Shown piece after piece: positions 8,452-17,669 of a stretch of 64,000 bases of DNA; position 1 is the stretch's first letter, and every line of letters begins with the position of its first letter. Origin of the DNA: CAVQCX01 sp963711095 (GTDB taxonomy: Bacteria > Pseudomonadota > Gammaproteobacteria > Chromatiales > Chromatiaceae); contig CAVQCX010000016.1 in NCBI GenBank assembly GCA_963711095.1, positions 46,148 through 110,147 of the forward strand, read 5' to 3'. The position numbers and the translations under genes are program-made. A model generated the notes under the pieces. That model saw only the letters and a program-made list of their open reading frames with translations, was not told the origin of the DNA and ran no database searches.

Positions 8452-9346
8452 AGGCCGGCACGGCCGCTGGGGCCAGCAGGGCGAGGCACAGCAGCGCGCC
8501 CAGACCCAGCTGGAAGCGTGCGGTGGAGGCCAGCAACAGGTTCAGCCCAGGTCCCGGTGGCTCCCGGCCCAGGCGCGCCACCAGCACCAGCGCCCAGGGC
8601 AGGGCGAGCAGCGGCAGCAGCGACCAGGAGCCGCCGCCCGGCGCCAGCGGCCAGAGCAGCAGCAACGGGAAGGGGGCCAGCATCAACAGGGCGTACTCCA
8701 GGCGCCCGCCCGTCCGGCCCAGGCGGACCGCCAGGGTGATCTTGCCCACCTGGCGGTCATTGTCCATGTCGCGGTAGTTGTTGACCGCAAGCACCGCCGC
8801 CGCGGGCAGGCCGATCACCAGGCCGGCGAGCAGCGCCGCACCGCTCAGGCGATCGGTCTGCAGATAGTCGCTGCCGGCGACCGCCGCGACGCCGAAGAAC
8901 AGCAGCACGAACAGCTCGCCCAGGCCGCTGTATGCGATCGGGCGCGGCCCGGCCGTGTAAGCGACTCCGGCGGCTATGGACACCAGGCCCAGCAGCAGGA
9001 TGGGCCAGCCGCCGACCCAGACCAGGTACAGACCCGGCAGCAGGGCCCCGGCGAAGCTCAGGGCGGCGCCGCGGCGGACCTGCCCGGCCGACAGCCAGCC
9101 CTGGGCCGTGGCCCGGGGCGGGCCCAGGCGGGTCGCCGGGTCGTCCGCGCCGCGCTCGAAATCCGCTGCGTCGTTGTGCAGATTGGTGCCGATCTGGATC
9201 AGGGTGGCGGCCAGCAGGGCGGCGATCGCCACCGGCCAGCTCAGCGCGCGGGCCCCGGTCCAGGCGAGGACGTTGCCCAGCACTACGGGAACCATGGCCA
9301 GGGTCAGCGTCCGGGGACGGATGGCGCTCAGCCAGGGGCTCGGCAT
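8441..9346 (-). CDS. menA: 1,4-Dihydroxy-2-naphthoate polyprenyltransferase
   Basis: UbiA-superfamily integral membrane prenyltransferase that attaches the polyprenyl tail to DHNA to give demethylmenaquinone. The 301-residue frame from ATG 9346 has about eight hydrophobic segments. Two Asp-rich metal and diphosphate-binding motifs are visible, NLHNDAADFERGAD and NNYRDMDNDRQVGK. The N-terminal MPSPWLSAIRPRTLTLAMVPV is typical of MenA. The same reading frame is open upstream through the menB region in a wrong frame, so the ATG at 9346 was chosen from homology. Confidence 0.94.
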   Translation of the reverse strand: MPSPWLSAIRPRTLTLAMVPVVLGNVLAWTGARALSWPVAIAALLAATLIQIGTNLHNDAADFERGADDPATRLGPPRATAQGWLSAGQVRRGAALSFAGALLPGLYLVWVGGWPILLLGLVSIAAGVAYTAGPRPIAYSGLGELFVLLFFGVAAVAGSDYLQTDRLSGAALLAGLVIGLPAAAVLAVNNYRDMDNDRQVGKITLAVRLGRTGGRLEYALLMLAPFPLLLLWPLAPGGGSWSLLPLLALPWALVLVARLGREPPGPGLNLLLASTARFQLGLGALLCLALLAPAAVPAYGL

Positions 9347-9408
9347 GGCGCTTGTGCCTGGCGGGGGGAGGGAGGCTGGCGTCGCGGGCGCGGACAAGGC
9401 GGACAGGC

Positions 9409-10227
9409 TCAGGGTCTGCGACGGAACTTGCCGAAGTCCGGCGGGCGCTTCTCCAGCCAGGCATCGCGGCCCTCCTGGGCCTCTTCGCTCATGTAGTAGA
9501 GCGCGGTGGCGTTGCCGGCCAGCTCCTGGATGCCCGCCAGGCCGTCGGTGTCGGCGTTGAATGCGGCCTTCAGCGCGCGCAGGGCGGTCGGACTCAGCCG
9601 AAGCATTTCCCGGCACCAGCCGAGGGTCTCCGCCTCGAGCTGCTCCAACGGCACCACGGCGTTCACCAGACCCATCTGCAGGGCTTCGGCGGCACTGTAC
9701 TGGCGGCACAGGAACCAGATCTCCTTGGCCTTCTTGAGGCCCACGGTCCTGGCCAGCAGGCCCGCCCCGAGACCGGCGTCGAAGCTGCCCACCCGCGGGC
9801 CGGTCTGTCCGAAGCGGGCGTTGTCTCCGGCGATGGTCAGGTCGCAGACCAGGTGCAGCACCTGACCGCCGCCGATGGCATAGCCGGCCACCATGGCCAC
9901 CACCGGCTTGGGCAGGCGCCGGATCTGCATCTGCAGGTCGAGCACGTTGAGGTGCTCCACGCCCTGGGCGTCGCGGTAGCCCTCGCTGCCGCGGATGCGC
10001 TGGTCCCCGCCGGAGCAGAAAGCCTCGCGGCCCGCCCCGGTCAGGATGATCACCCCGACCTGGGGATCGGCGTGGGCATGGGCGAAGGCTCGGCTGAGCT
10101 CGCGCACCGTCTCCGGGCGGAAGGCGTTGTGGACCTGCGGCCGGTTGATGGTGATGCGCGCTATGCCTTCGGCCTGGTCGTAGAGGATGTCCTCCAGCTG
10201 GAGATCGGCGACAGGGGTCCACTGCAT
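9409..10227 (-). CDS. menB: 1,4-Dihydroxy-2-naphthoyl-CoA synthase
   Basis: Crotonase-fold enzyme that cyclises o-succinylbenzoyl-CoA to DHNA-CoA. Starting at ATG 10227 (MQWTPVADLQLEDILYDQ) it has 272 residues, the MenB norm; a GTG at 10275 would add 16 residues with no family match. Visible features are the substrate loop CSGGDQRIRG, the oxyanion-hole glycines in YAIGGGQVLHLVCDLTIAGDNA, and RVGSFDAGLGAG, which carries the conserved Asp region of MenB. It lies between menD and menA. Confidence 0.96.
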   Translation of the reverse strand: MQWTPVADLQLEDILYDQAEGIARITINRPQVHNAFRPETVRELSRAFAHAHADPQVGVIILTGAGREAFCSGGDQRIRGSEGYRDAQGVEHLNVLDLQMQIRRLPKPVVAMVAGYAIGGGQVLHLVCDLTIAGDNARFGQTGPRVGSFDAGLGAGLLARTVGLKKAKEIWFLCRQYSAAEALQMGLVNAVVPLEQLEAETLGWCREMLRLSPTALRALKAAFNADTDGLAGIQELAGNATALYYMSEEAQEGRDAWLEKRPPDFGKFRRRP

Positions 10228-10298
10228 GGTCGTTGTCCGAGAGGCTGTTACGGGGTCCGGGATCGAAGCCGCCACTGTTCAACGGCGCCGGGTCTGTG

Positions 10299-11996
10299 TC
10301 AACCGGCGACCGCGCGCCAGTAGGCGCGATGCCGCTCAAGGCTCTCGCGCGGGTCGATCACCAGCTCGATCAGATCGACCCCCGGGCGGGCGAGAGAGGC
10401 GGCCAGCGCCCGCTCCAGGCCGGCAGCGCCTTCGAGACGGGTGTAACCCAGCTCGTAGAGATGCGCGATCCGGGCAGGCTCCAGGCCCGTGGGGGTGCGC
10501 CAGTAGCGGTCCAGACCGGGCAGGCGGGCCTGGGGCAGGTAGTCGAAGATGGCGCCGCCGCCGTTGTTGAGCACCAGCAGGGTGGCGTCGAGCCCGCGCG
10601 CTGCGAGCAGCCCGTTCATGTCGTGATAGAGCGCCAGATCCCCCAGCAGAGCTGCGACCGGGCCGCAGCCCCCGGCGGCCAGGCCGAGGCCGGTGGAGAC
10701 ATTGCCGTCGATGCCGCTGGCGCCGCGGTTGCCTACCAGGGTCAGTGCTTGGGGGCCGCCGGCGAGAAAGCCGTCGGCGTCGCGGATCACCATGGAGCCG
10801 GCGCAGAACAGGGTGCCGCCCGGCCACAGGCGGGCGAGCTGGCCCATGACCGAGGCCTCCACGGGCGGGTGCTCCAGCTCGGCGAGCAGCCGCGCCGCCC
10901 GGCGCTCCTGCTCAACCAGAGCAGCCGAGAGCCCCGTGGCGGGCGCCGTTTCCAGCTGCCCGGCGAGACCCTCGCAGACCAGCAGCGGGTCCGCCCTGAG
11001 GACCTCGGAATAACGGTGTGCGGGGTCCGGCCAGGGGCCCAGGGGCGTGACCGCGACGCAGGGATCGGCGGGGATGCGGGCCAGGTACTCCTGCAGCGGC
11101 CTGGAGGTGGGCAGCCCGCCGAAGTGCAGCAGCCAATCCGGCCGGTATCGGCTCTCTATCCCGGGGCGCCGCAGGAAGGCGTCATAGTGGGTGAGCACCA
11201 GCGAGCGGTCGTGGCTCCCGAAGCGCAGGCCGGAGAGCGGGTCGGCCAGGATCGGGCAGTCGAGCCGCCGGGCGAGGCGAGTGAGCGCCTGGGCCAGGCC
11301 AGGGTATGGCGTCATGCGCCCGCACACCATGAGTCCGGGGCGTGCAACGATCCGCCCGGCTAGCCGCCCGAGCGTATCCGGGTCCGGCGCCAGGCGCGGG
11401 TAGCTCGCCTGCACGGATGTCCCCGGGGCTGGCGCAGGCGGCGGCAAGTCCGCCGAAGGGGTCAGGGGCTCGGGCAGCGGCAGGTTGAGATGCACCGGGC
11501 CGGGCAGCGGCCAGCGCGCCTGGTCGGCCATGCGGGCGGCCCGGTGGCTCGCATGGCGCAGGGCCTGCTCCGAGGCCTCCGGCTCGGGGAGCTGGAAGAA
11601 GGCCCGGACGTGCTGGCCGAACAGCCGGATCTGGTCCAGGGTCTGGTTGGCCCCGCACGCCTGCAGCGCCCCCGGTCGGTCGGCGCTGATCAGGATCAGC
11701 GGCTGCAGGTCCTGGGCGGCCTCGAGCACGGCTGGCAGCCAATGGGCCGGGGCGCTGCCCGAGGTCCCGATCAGGGCCGCCGGGGTGCCGCTCGCCTTGC
11801 CCAGCCCCAGGGCGAAGAAGGCGGCGCTGCGCTCGTCGGGAAGCACCCAGGTGCGGATCTGCGGGTGTCGGTCGAAGGCGAGGGTCAGGGGTGTGGAGCG
11901 CGAGCCGGGCGAGATCACCACATGGCGCACGCCCGCCGTAGCCAGGCCTCCAACCAGTGTGTCGCACCAGAGCAGGTTGATGCCGGCCCTATCCAT
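10299..11996 (-). CDS. menD: SEPHCHC synthase
   Basis: Thiamine-diphosphate enzyme that adds the succinic semialdehyde unit from 2-oxoglutarate to isochorismate, the first committed step of menaquinone synthesis. The 565-residue frame from ATG 11996 shows the N-terminal ThDP pyrimidine-binding region (VISPGSRSTPLTLAF, with the catalytic Glu in LPDERSAAFFALGLGKASG) and a C-terminal diphosphate-binding region (VGNRGASGIDGNVSTGLGLA and GDLALYHDMNGL). It follows menF by about 85 bases. Confidence 0.96.
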   Translation of the reverse strand: MDRAGINLLWCDTLVGGLATAGVRHVVISPGSRSTPLTLAFDRHPQIRTWVLPDERSAAFFALGLGKASGTPAALIGTSGSAPAHWLPAVLEAAQDLQPLILISADRPGALQACGANQTLDQIRLFGQHVRAFFQLPEPEASEQALRHASHRAARMADQARWPLPGPVHLNLPLPEPLTPSADLPPPAPAPGTSVQASYPRLAPDPDTLGRLAGRIVARPGLMVCGRMTPYPGLAQALTRLARRLDCPILADPLSGLRFGSHDRSLVLTHYDAFLRRPGIESRYRPDWLLHFGGLPTSRPLQEYLARIPADPCVAVTPLGPWPDPAHRYSEVLRADPLLVCEGLAGQLETAPATGLSAALVEQERRAARLLAELEHPPVEASVMGQLARLWPGGTLFCAGSMVIRDADGFLAGGPQALTLVGNRGASGIDGNVSTGLGLAAGGCGPVAALLGDLALYHDMNGLLAARGLDATLLVLNNGGGAIFDYLPQARLPGLDRYWRTPTGLEPARIAHLYELGYTRLEGAAGLERALAASLARPGVDLIELVIDPRESLERHRAYWRAVAG

Positions 11997-12080
11997 CAAC
12001 CTAGAAACGGCAGTTGACCGCTCCGAACGGCGATGCTGGTCGCCTGGCCGCCGGGGCGAGCCGGATCCCGCCCCGGGGCC

Positions 12081-13491
12081 TCAGGCCGCACCGAGGGCGT
12101 CCAGCATGGTGCGTAGCTTCCACTCGGTTTCGAGCAGCTCCGCCTGGGGGTCGGAGCCGCGCACGATGCCGGAGCCGGCAAACAGATCCGCTGCATTGCC
12201 GCGAATAAGGGCGCAGCGCAGCACGACGGAGAAGCTCGCCGCCGCCGTCGGGGGCCATCCAGCCCAGCGCCCCCGTGTACCAGCCCCTGGGCTCGGGCTC
12301 ATGCTCGGCGAGCCAGGCGAGCGCTCTCTCGCGGGGTGCACCGCCCACCGCTGCCGTGGGGTGCAGGCGCGAGGCGATCCCGATCAGCGACACCCCGGGT
12401 CGAGCCCGGCCCCTGATCGGTGTCCACAGGTGCCGCAGGCTCGTCAGCTGCATGAGCTGCGGCTCGGTCGGATAGTTGAGTCCCGCGCACAGGGGGCCGA
12501 GGGCCTGGAGCAGGTCGTCGACGACCAGTCGATGCTCGCGCAGGTCCTTGTCGCTGGCCCGTAGGTCCGCACCGAGGCGGGCGTCGGTGGCACTGTCCCG
12601 GCCCCTGGCGGCTGTGCCTGCGACCGCGTCGGTGGTCACCAGGCCGTCTCGCAGGGTGACCAGACGCTCGGGCGAGGCCCCGACCAGAGTGCCTTTTGGC
12701 CCGCCCAGGGCGAAGTGTGCGCAGGAGGGGTATTCACGTTCGAGCCAGCCGACCAGGGCGGCCGCCGGCAGCTGCCGGCGTCGCTGGACGAGGACACGCC
12801 TGCTGATCACGACCTTGTCGATCCAGCCCCGTTCGATGTCGCGCAGCGCAGCTTCCACGCGGGCAGCCCACTGCGCGTCCGAGGGCGTGCACAGCACCCG
12901 TTGAAGAGGGTCGCCGCTGGGCGCCGCCCGCTCTCTGCCCCCCGGATCGCCATCGAGCAGCGCCGCCAGCTCGTGGGACCAGCGGGCGAGCAGCCGGGCC
13001 GGGTCGGCACCCTCACCCGGGCCGCAGCTGAAGCTCAGTCCCAGCTTGCCCCCCCGGCGTTGGTAAAGCACGGCGGGCAAGGCCAGCCGCACGTAATCCG
13101 GTGCAAACGAGAAGCCGAGGAACACATGGGGGCGCAGACCCGTCTGCTCGGGGTCCAGGCACAGCCAGCCGCGGCGCAAGGACTCGAATTGCGCCTCCAG
13201 ATCATTGAAGCGGCTGCGCCCGAAGGTCTCGAGCACCAGGCAGGGCGCAGAGCCTACGGCGCACTCCCGGTTGCCGGGCCGGGCCCAATAGACCCCCTTG
13301 TCGATCGGCGTCCTGGGGCTCAGGTGGCCGAGCTCGGGCGTAGCCAGGGTGATGCTGAGCGCGCCGTCGTGATCCCGCACCCGGCGCTCGCCCAGGCACC
13401 GGGCGAGATGGGTCTCCAGGTCGGCGGTCAGGCGATTGATGTCGGTTACGGGCGTCAGCATGGCGTCGGTTGAGGTCGCTATGGGCTCCAT
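12081..13491 (-). CDS. menF: Isochorismate synthase (one-base frameshift near the 3' end)
   Basis: Chorismate-utilising enzyme that makes isochorismate. The signatures AVAGTAARGRD, SDKDLREHRLVVDDL and RLHPTAAVGGAPRERAL are those of MenF/EntC-type proteins and include the catalytic Lys/Glu framework. The frame changes at about 12235: GWMAPDGGGE continues correctly as FSVVLRCALIRGNAADLFAGSGI in another frame, ending at 12081 with LRTMLDALGAA. One extra C accounts for the shift. Read without correction the protein would carry a nonsense tail to 12001. ATG 13491 was chosen; ATG 13461 is an alternative, and neither has a strong ribosome site. It is the first gene of the men operon. Confidence 0.87.
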
Positions 13492-13733
13492 GGCTTGGCT
13501 TGCCCGGGCCGCTCCTGGGGCCGAAGGCTGGCACATCTGCGGTCTGCCGGGCCGCACGCGTGTCAGCGGCCTGAGCAGGACAGGAGCGCGCCTGCGCTAT
13601 TTTGTCACAGTCGCAGGCTGTGCACGCGGGTCGGCATGCGATCGGTTGCGGGCTGGGGCGCAGCAAGCGCTTCGGGTCCTTCGGTGGTTGTCTCAGGGGT
13701 TGAGCCAATGCCCGCAAATACCCACCGTTTTAC

Positions 13734-13764
13734 TTGGGAAAGGCCGCCGATTCTCGTGTAGAAT
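13734..13764 (+). promoter_or_regulatory. Weak promoter candidate upstream of apbC, in the 345-base menF/apbC gap
   Basis: The 345-base gap between divergent menF and apbC contains no convincing gene. A TAGAAT -10-like hexamer at 13759-13764 is preceded, at a long 19-base spacing, by TTGGGA. It is 73 bases upstream of the apbC start. The match is modest and unconfirmed. Confidence 0.3.
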
Positions 13765-13836
13765 GTGCGGCCACGCTGTTCGCACGACTTTCGCGAGGCC
13801 GGCAATCCCGGTCCCGACCGCAGGAGTAAGCAGATC

Positions 13837-14928
13837 ATGACAGAAGTGACCCAACAGCAGATCGAAGAGGCGATCAAGGGCTATGTGGAGCCTAACCTCA
13901 AGAAGGACCTGGTGTCCGCCAAGGTGATCAAGGGCATACAGATCGACGGCGGCAAGGTCAGGGTCGAGGTGCTGCTCGGTTTCCCGGCGAAAGGGATCAA
14001 AGATGTGGTCGCGGCGGCCGTCCAGGAGCGCGTCCAGGGCGTCGCCGGCGTGTCGTCCTGCGAGGTCGAGGTGGGCTGGAAGGTGGCGGCGCACTCGGTG
14101 CAGAAGGCGCTCAAGCCCATCGACAATGTCAAGAACATCATCGCCGTCGCCTCCGGCAAGGGCGGGGTCGGCAAGTCCACCACGGCGGTGAACCTGGCGC
14201 TCGCGCTGTCCGCCGAGGGCGCCCGGGTCGGCATCCTGGATGCCGACATCTACGGCCCGTCTCAGCCGCGCATGCTGGGCATCACCGGCAAGCCCGAGTC
14301 GAAGGACGGCAACACCCTCGAGCCCATGATGTCGTACCACCTCCAGGCCATGTCCATCGGCTTCCTGATCGATGAGGAGACCCCGATGATCTGGCGTGGC
14401 CCCATGGTCACCCAGGCGCTGGAGCAGCTGCTCAACGACACCAATTGGTCGGAGCTCGACTACCTGGTGATCGACCTGCCGCCAGGCACCGGCGACACCC
14501 AGCTGACGCTCGCCCAGAAGGTCCCGGTCTCCGGCGCGATCATCGTCACCACCCCCCAGGACATTGCCCTGCTGGATGCGCGCAAGGGCCTGAAGATGTT
14601 CGAGAAGGTGGAGGTGCCGGTGCTCGGCATCGTGGAGAACATGTCCATCCATATCTGCTCCAACTGCGGCCACGAGGAGCCGATCTTCGGCGCCGGTGGC
14701 GGCCAGCGCCTGGCCGACCAGCATGGGGTGGAGCTGCTGGGTCAGCTGCCGCTGGACATCCGCATCCGCGAGGAGACCGATGGCGGCAAGCCCACGGTGG
14801 TCGCCGAGCCCGAGGCGCGCATCTCTCAGATCTATCGCGACATCGCCCGCAGGACCGCGGCCAAGCTGTCGCTGCAGGCCAAGAGCTACGCCGCCAAGTT
14901 CCCTAGCATCGTCATCCAGAACAACTGA
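13837..14928 (+). CDS. apbC: Mrp/ApbC-type iron-sulfur cluster carrier ATPase
   Basis: P-loop NTPase that binds and transfers 4Fe-4S clusters to apoproteins in the cytoplasm. The 363-residue protein begins at ATG 13837 behind a clear AGGAG. It has an N-terminal MIP18/DUF59 domain (about residues 1-85), a deviant Walker A motif ASGKGGVGKST, the Mrp pattern GILDADIYGPSQPRML, and the Cys pair ICSNCGHEE that ligates the bridging cluster. Fe-S-rich neighbours (Rnf, Nuo, the HdrD-like protein) would need such a carrier. In Pseudomonas-type genomes it lies between metG and dcd. Confidence 0.96.
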   Translation: MTEVTQQQIEEAIKGYVEPNLKKDLVSAKVIKGIQIDGGKVRVEVLLGFPAKGIKDVVAAAVQERVQGVAGVSSCEVEVGWKVAAHSVQKALKPIDNVKNIIAVASGKGGVGKSTTAVNLALALSAEGARVGILDADIYGPSQPRMLGITGKPESKDGNTLEPMMSYHLQAMSIGFLIDEETPMIWRGPMVTQALEQLLNDTNWSELDYLVIDLPPGTGDTQLTLAQKVPVSGAIIVTTPQDIALLDARKGLKMFEKVEVPVLGIVENMSIHICSNCGHEEPIFGAGGGQRLADQHGVELLGQLPLDIRIREETDGGKPTVVAEPEARISQIYRDIARRTAAKLSLQAKSYAAKFPSIVIQNN

Positions 14929-14952
14929 GCGGGCGGGAGCGGCGACGGAGCG

Positions 14953-14974
14953 AGGCCGGGCATATGCCCGGCCT
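14953..14974 (+). terminator. Perfect 22-base palindrome after apbC, probable terminator
   Basis: AGGCCGGGCAT is followed immediately by its exact reverse complement, 24 bases after the apbC stop, and then by TTCC. The stem is strong and the T-run short, so it is a likely but imperfect intrinsic terminator. Confidence 0.6.
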
Positions 14975-15103
14975 TTCCATTTGCAGCGCCACGAGGGGGG
15001 AAGGTCGAGGGCGACTTCGGCTATATTGGGTGGCGTCCCAGTGCACATTTCACCCCCGCCGGTCGCAGGCGTCGCCACTCTGAGCACTCTGAGGAAGAGA
15101 GCC

Positions 15104-16234
15104 ATGCAGGACACTCAGCTGGAAGTCGCACCCTACCTGGCACTGATGGTCAAGCAGGGCGCTTCGGACCTGTTCCTGCACACCGGCGCGAAGATGCTGA
15201 TCAAGGGACCCGACGGCTTCCGCTGGGTCGGCGAGGTGCTCACGCCCGGGGTCAACGAGCGGGTGCTGCGCTCGGTGACCAGCGATGACCGGATCAAGGA
15301 ATTCGAGGAGAAGGGCGAGGTGGACTTCGCGGTGGGGCTGCCCAACGTAGGCCGGTTCCGCGCCAATGCGTTCCGCCAGCGCGGCGAGGTCTCGATCGTG
15401 TTCAGGCACGTCAAGAGCGAGATCCCCACGATCGAGGAGCTGCGCGTGCCCCTGGTCCTCAAGGATCTGGTGATGCAGAAGAACGGCCTGATCCTGATCG
15501 TCGGGTCCACCGGATCGGGCAAATCCACCACCCTGGCGGCCATGATCGGGTACCGCAACGCGAACGCACCCGGTCACATCCTGACCCTTGAGGACCCGAT
15601 CGAGTACATCCACAAGCACCAGAAGTCGGTGATCGCGCAGCGCGAGATCAGCGTGGACACCGCGAGCTACCACACCGGCATGCGCGCGGCGATGCGCGAG
15701 GCCCCGGACGTCATCCTGGTCGGGGAGATCCGCGACACCGAGAGCATGGACTACGCCCTGAAGCTCGCCAACACCGGACACCTGTGTCTGTCGACCCTGC
15801 ACTCGAACAACACCATCACCGCCCTGGACCGGATGCTGAACTTCTTTCCTCGGGAGACTCAGGAGCAGGAGGTGAAGCGGGTCGCGGAGAACCTGCGGGC
15901 GATCATCTGTCAGCGCCTGGTGCCGACGCTGGACGGTCAGAAAACCGCGGCGGTCGAGGTGATGGTCAACACGCCCCGGATCAAGGATCTGATCGTCAAG
16001 CAGGATTGGAGCACCATCCGGGGCGCCGTGGAGGCCGGCGCGCAATATCACATGCAGACCTTCGACCAGTCGCTGGTCAAGCTGCACGCGGAGGGCCGGA
16101 TCTCCGACAAGGTCGCGATCGAGTTCGCCGATTCACGCAACAACGTGGCGCTGCATATCCGCCTGAGCGCCGCCGGCGGCCGGCTGACCGGCGACCTGTC
16201 GCTGAAGGAGATCGACGACAGCCGCCCGGTCTGA
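15104..16234 (+). CDS. pilU: PilU-type twitching motility ATPase
   Basis: Hexameric secretion ATPase that assists PilT in retracting type IV pili at the inner-membrane base. The 376-residue protein (ATG 15104) has Walker A VGSTGSGKST, an Asp box, Walker B APDVILVGEIRD and the His box HLCLSTLHSNN. EYIHKHQKSVIAQREI fits the PilT/PilU group, and the length and C-terminal extension after FADSRNNVALHIRL favour PilU over PilT. No pilT is adjacent, so this is an isolated copy between apbC and dcd. Confidence 0.9.
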   Translation: MQDTQLEVAPYLALMVKQGASDLFLHTGAKMLIKGPDGFRWVGEVLTPGVNERVLRSVTSDDRIKEFEEKGEVDFAVGLPNVGRFRANAFRQRGEVSIVFRHVKSEIPTIEELRVPLVLKDLVMQKNGLILIVGSTGSGKSTTLAAMIGYRNANAPGHILTLEDPIEYIHKHQKSVIAQREISVDTASYHTGMRAAMREAPDVILVGEIRDTESMDYALKLANTGHLCLSTLHSNNTITALDRMLNFFPRETQEQEVKRVAENLRAIICQRLVPTLDGQKTAAVEVMVNTPRIKDLIVKQDWSTIRGAVEAGAQYHMQTFDQSLVKLHAEGRISDKVAIEFADSRNNVALHIRLSAAGGRLTGDLSLKEIDDSRPV

Positions 16235-16323
16235 GCGGGCGCCGCGCCGGCGGCGGCGCGCGCTATCGCCGAGCCCCGGTCCGTGTGTACCATCTGGCAG
16301 CCGCACCGCGCCCGAGGGCATAG

Positions 16324-16890
16324 ATGAGCATCAAGTCGGACAAGTGGATCCGCCGCATGGCGGCGCAGCACGCGATGATCGAGCCGTTCGAGCCGGGCCA
16401 GGTGCGCGAGGGCGAGCGCGGCCGGGTGATCTCCTACGGCACCTCCAGCTATGGCTACGACATCCGCTGCGCGGACGAATTCAAGATCTTCACCAACATC
16501 AACTCGGCCATCGTCGACCCGAAGAACTTCGATGCATCGAGCTTCGTCGACCTGCGCTCGGACGTGTGCATCATCCCGCCCAACTCCTTCGTCCTGGCGC
16601 GCACCGTGGAGTACCTGCGCATCCCGCGCAATGTGCTGACCATCTGCCTGGGCAAGTCCACCTATGCGCGCTGCGGGATCATCGTCAACGTCACGCCGCT
16701 GGAGCCGGAGTGGGAGGGCCACGTGACGCTGGAGTTCTCCAACACCACCCCGCTGCCGGCGAAGATCTACGCCAACGAGGGTGTGGCGCAGATCCTGTTC
16801 CTGGAGTCCGACGAGGTCTGCGAGACCTCTTACCTGGATCGCGGCGGCAAATATCATCGCCAGCGGGGCGTGACGCTACCCAAGCCTTGA
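16324..16890 (+). CDS. dcd: dCTP deaminase
   Basis: Trimeric enzyme that converts dCTP to dUTP for thymidylate synthesis. The 188-residue protein is full length. Family motifs include SSYGYDIRCADEF, the nucleotide-binding CLGKSTYARCGI, the catalytic region VTPLEPEWEGHVTLEFSN, and the C-terminal GGKYHRQRGVTLP. It is convergent with the DUF3108 gene, whose stop is 23 bases away. Confidence 0.97.
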   Translation: MSIKSDKWIRRMAAQHAMIEPFEPGQVREGERGRVISYGTSSYGYDIRCADEFKIFTNINSAIVDPKNFDASSFVDLRSDVCIIPPNSFVLARTVEYLRIPRNVLTICLGKSTYARCGIIVNVTPLEPEWEGHVTLEFSNTTPLPAKIYANEGVAQILFLESDEVCETSYLDRGGKYHRQRGVTLPKP

Positions 16891-16913
16891 CAGGCCCTCG
16901 CCGAACGTTCGCC

Positions 16914-17669
16914 TCAGGGCTGGGCGGGGCCCGGTTTGCGGCGCACCCGGGTCAGCTCCAAGCGGTAGAGCTGCTCGCCTTCGCGCCGCTCGACGCGCAC
17001 CGGCAGGAAGCCGAGGCTGGGCGCGCTCCATAGGGTTAGCCTGGATGGACGCTCATCCTTGCGCCGCATCACCCTGAGGGTGGCCAGCTCGCCGGCCTCG
17101 GTGTGCAGGGTCTCCCGGCCCTGGACCTCGTAGCTGTAGGTCTTGAGCCGGCCTCCGTCGGCCACTGGGATGGTCAGGCTGCGCAGGCCGTGGGCGAGCC
17201 CTGCCATCAGGCTGAGCTGCTGGCCGAGCTTGTCCTGGGTCTCGGCGGGCACCGGCATGCTCCAGGTGGTGCCGGCGGCCCGGTTGACGGCCTTGCCGGT
17301 GCCCCAATCGAAGTCCACCCGGACGTCGCGCACCGCGTCTCCGTCGCGATGGACGTAACTGTAGTGGCTCGGCACGAACCCCTTGGGACTCCACTGACCT
17401 TCGCTGCGCTCCACCACTTGGCTGTCGCGAAACACCGCGATCAGCCCGGTTGGCTCGGTGCGGCTCTCATAGGCGTAACTGCCGTCTTCGCCGAGCTCCA
17501 GGGTGACGACCACCCGGCCGAGGCGCATGTCCTCGCGCAGCAGCCGATATTCGGCCACCAGCGAGTCGGGCGGCGCGGACGCGTCCGCATCCTCGTCGGC
17601 TAGCGCGCGCAGCTGCGGCAGGATCAGGAGCCACAGCGCGAAGGCCAGTGCCCGGTGCGCCCTGCTCAT
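16914..17669 (-). CDS. DUF3108 exported protein
   Basis: Exported protein of 251 residues with an N-terminal signal peptide (ALAFALWLLILPQLRALA) and a DUF3108 body: YRLLREDMRLGRVVVTLEL near the start and WSAPSLGFLPVRVERREGEQLYRLEL at the end. DUF3108 proteins are beta-rich envelope proteins of uncertain function. Its ATG overlaps the purN stop (ATGA), so it is the last gene of a purM-purN-DUF3108 operon, an arrangement common in gammaproteobacteria. Confidence 0.85.
   Translation of the reverse strand: MSRAHRALAFALWLLILPQLRALADEDADASAPPDSLVAEYRLLREDMRLGRVVVTLELGEDGSYAYESRTEPTGLIAVFRDSQVVERSEGQWSPKGFVPSHYSYVHRDGDAVRDVRVDFDWGTGKAVNRAAGTTWSMPVPAETQDKLGQQLSLMAGLAHGLRSLTIPVADGGRLKTYSYEVQGRETLHTEAGELATLRVMRRKDERPSRLTLWSAPSLGFLPVRVERREGEQLYRLELTRVRRKPGPAQP

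Noticed and set aside
8441..10339. Single 632-codon protein covering menA and menB
   Set aside because: Only the part from 9346 is MenA; upstream residues are menB read in a wrong frame.
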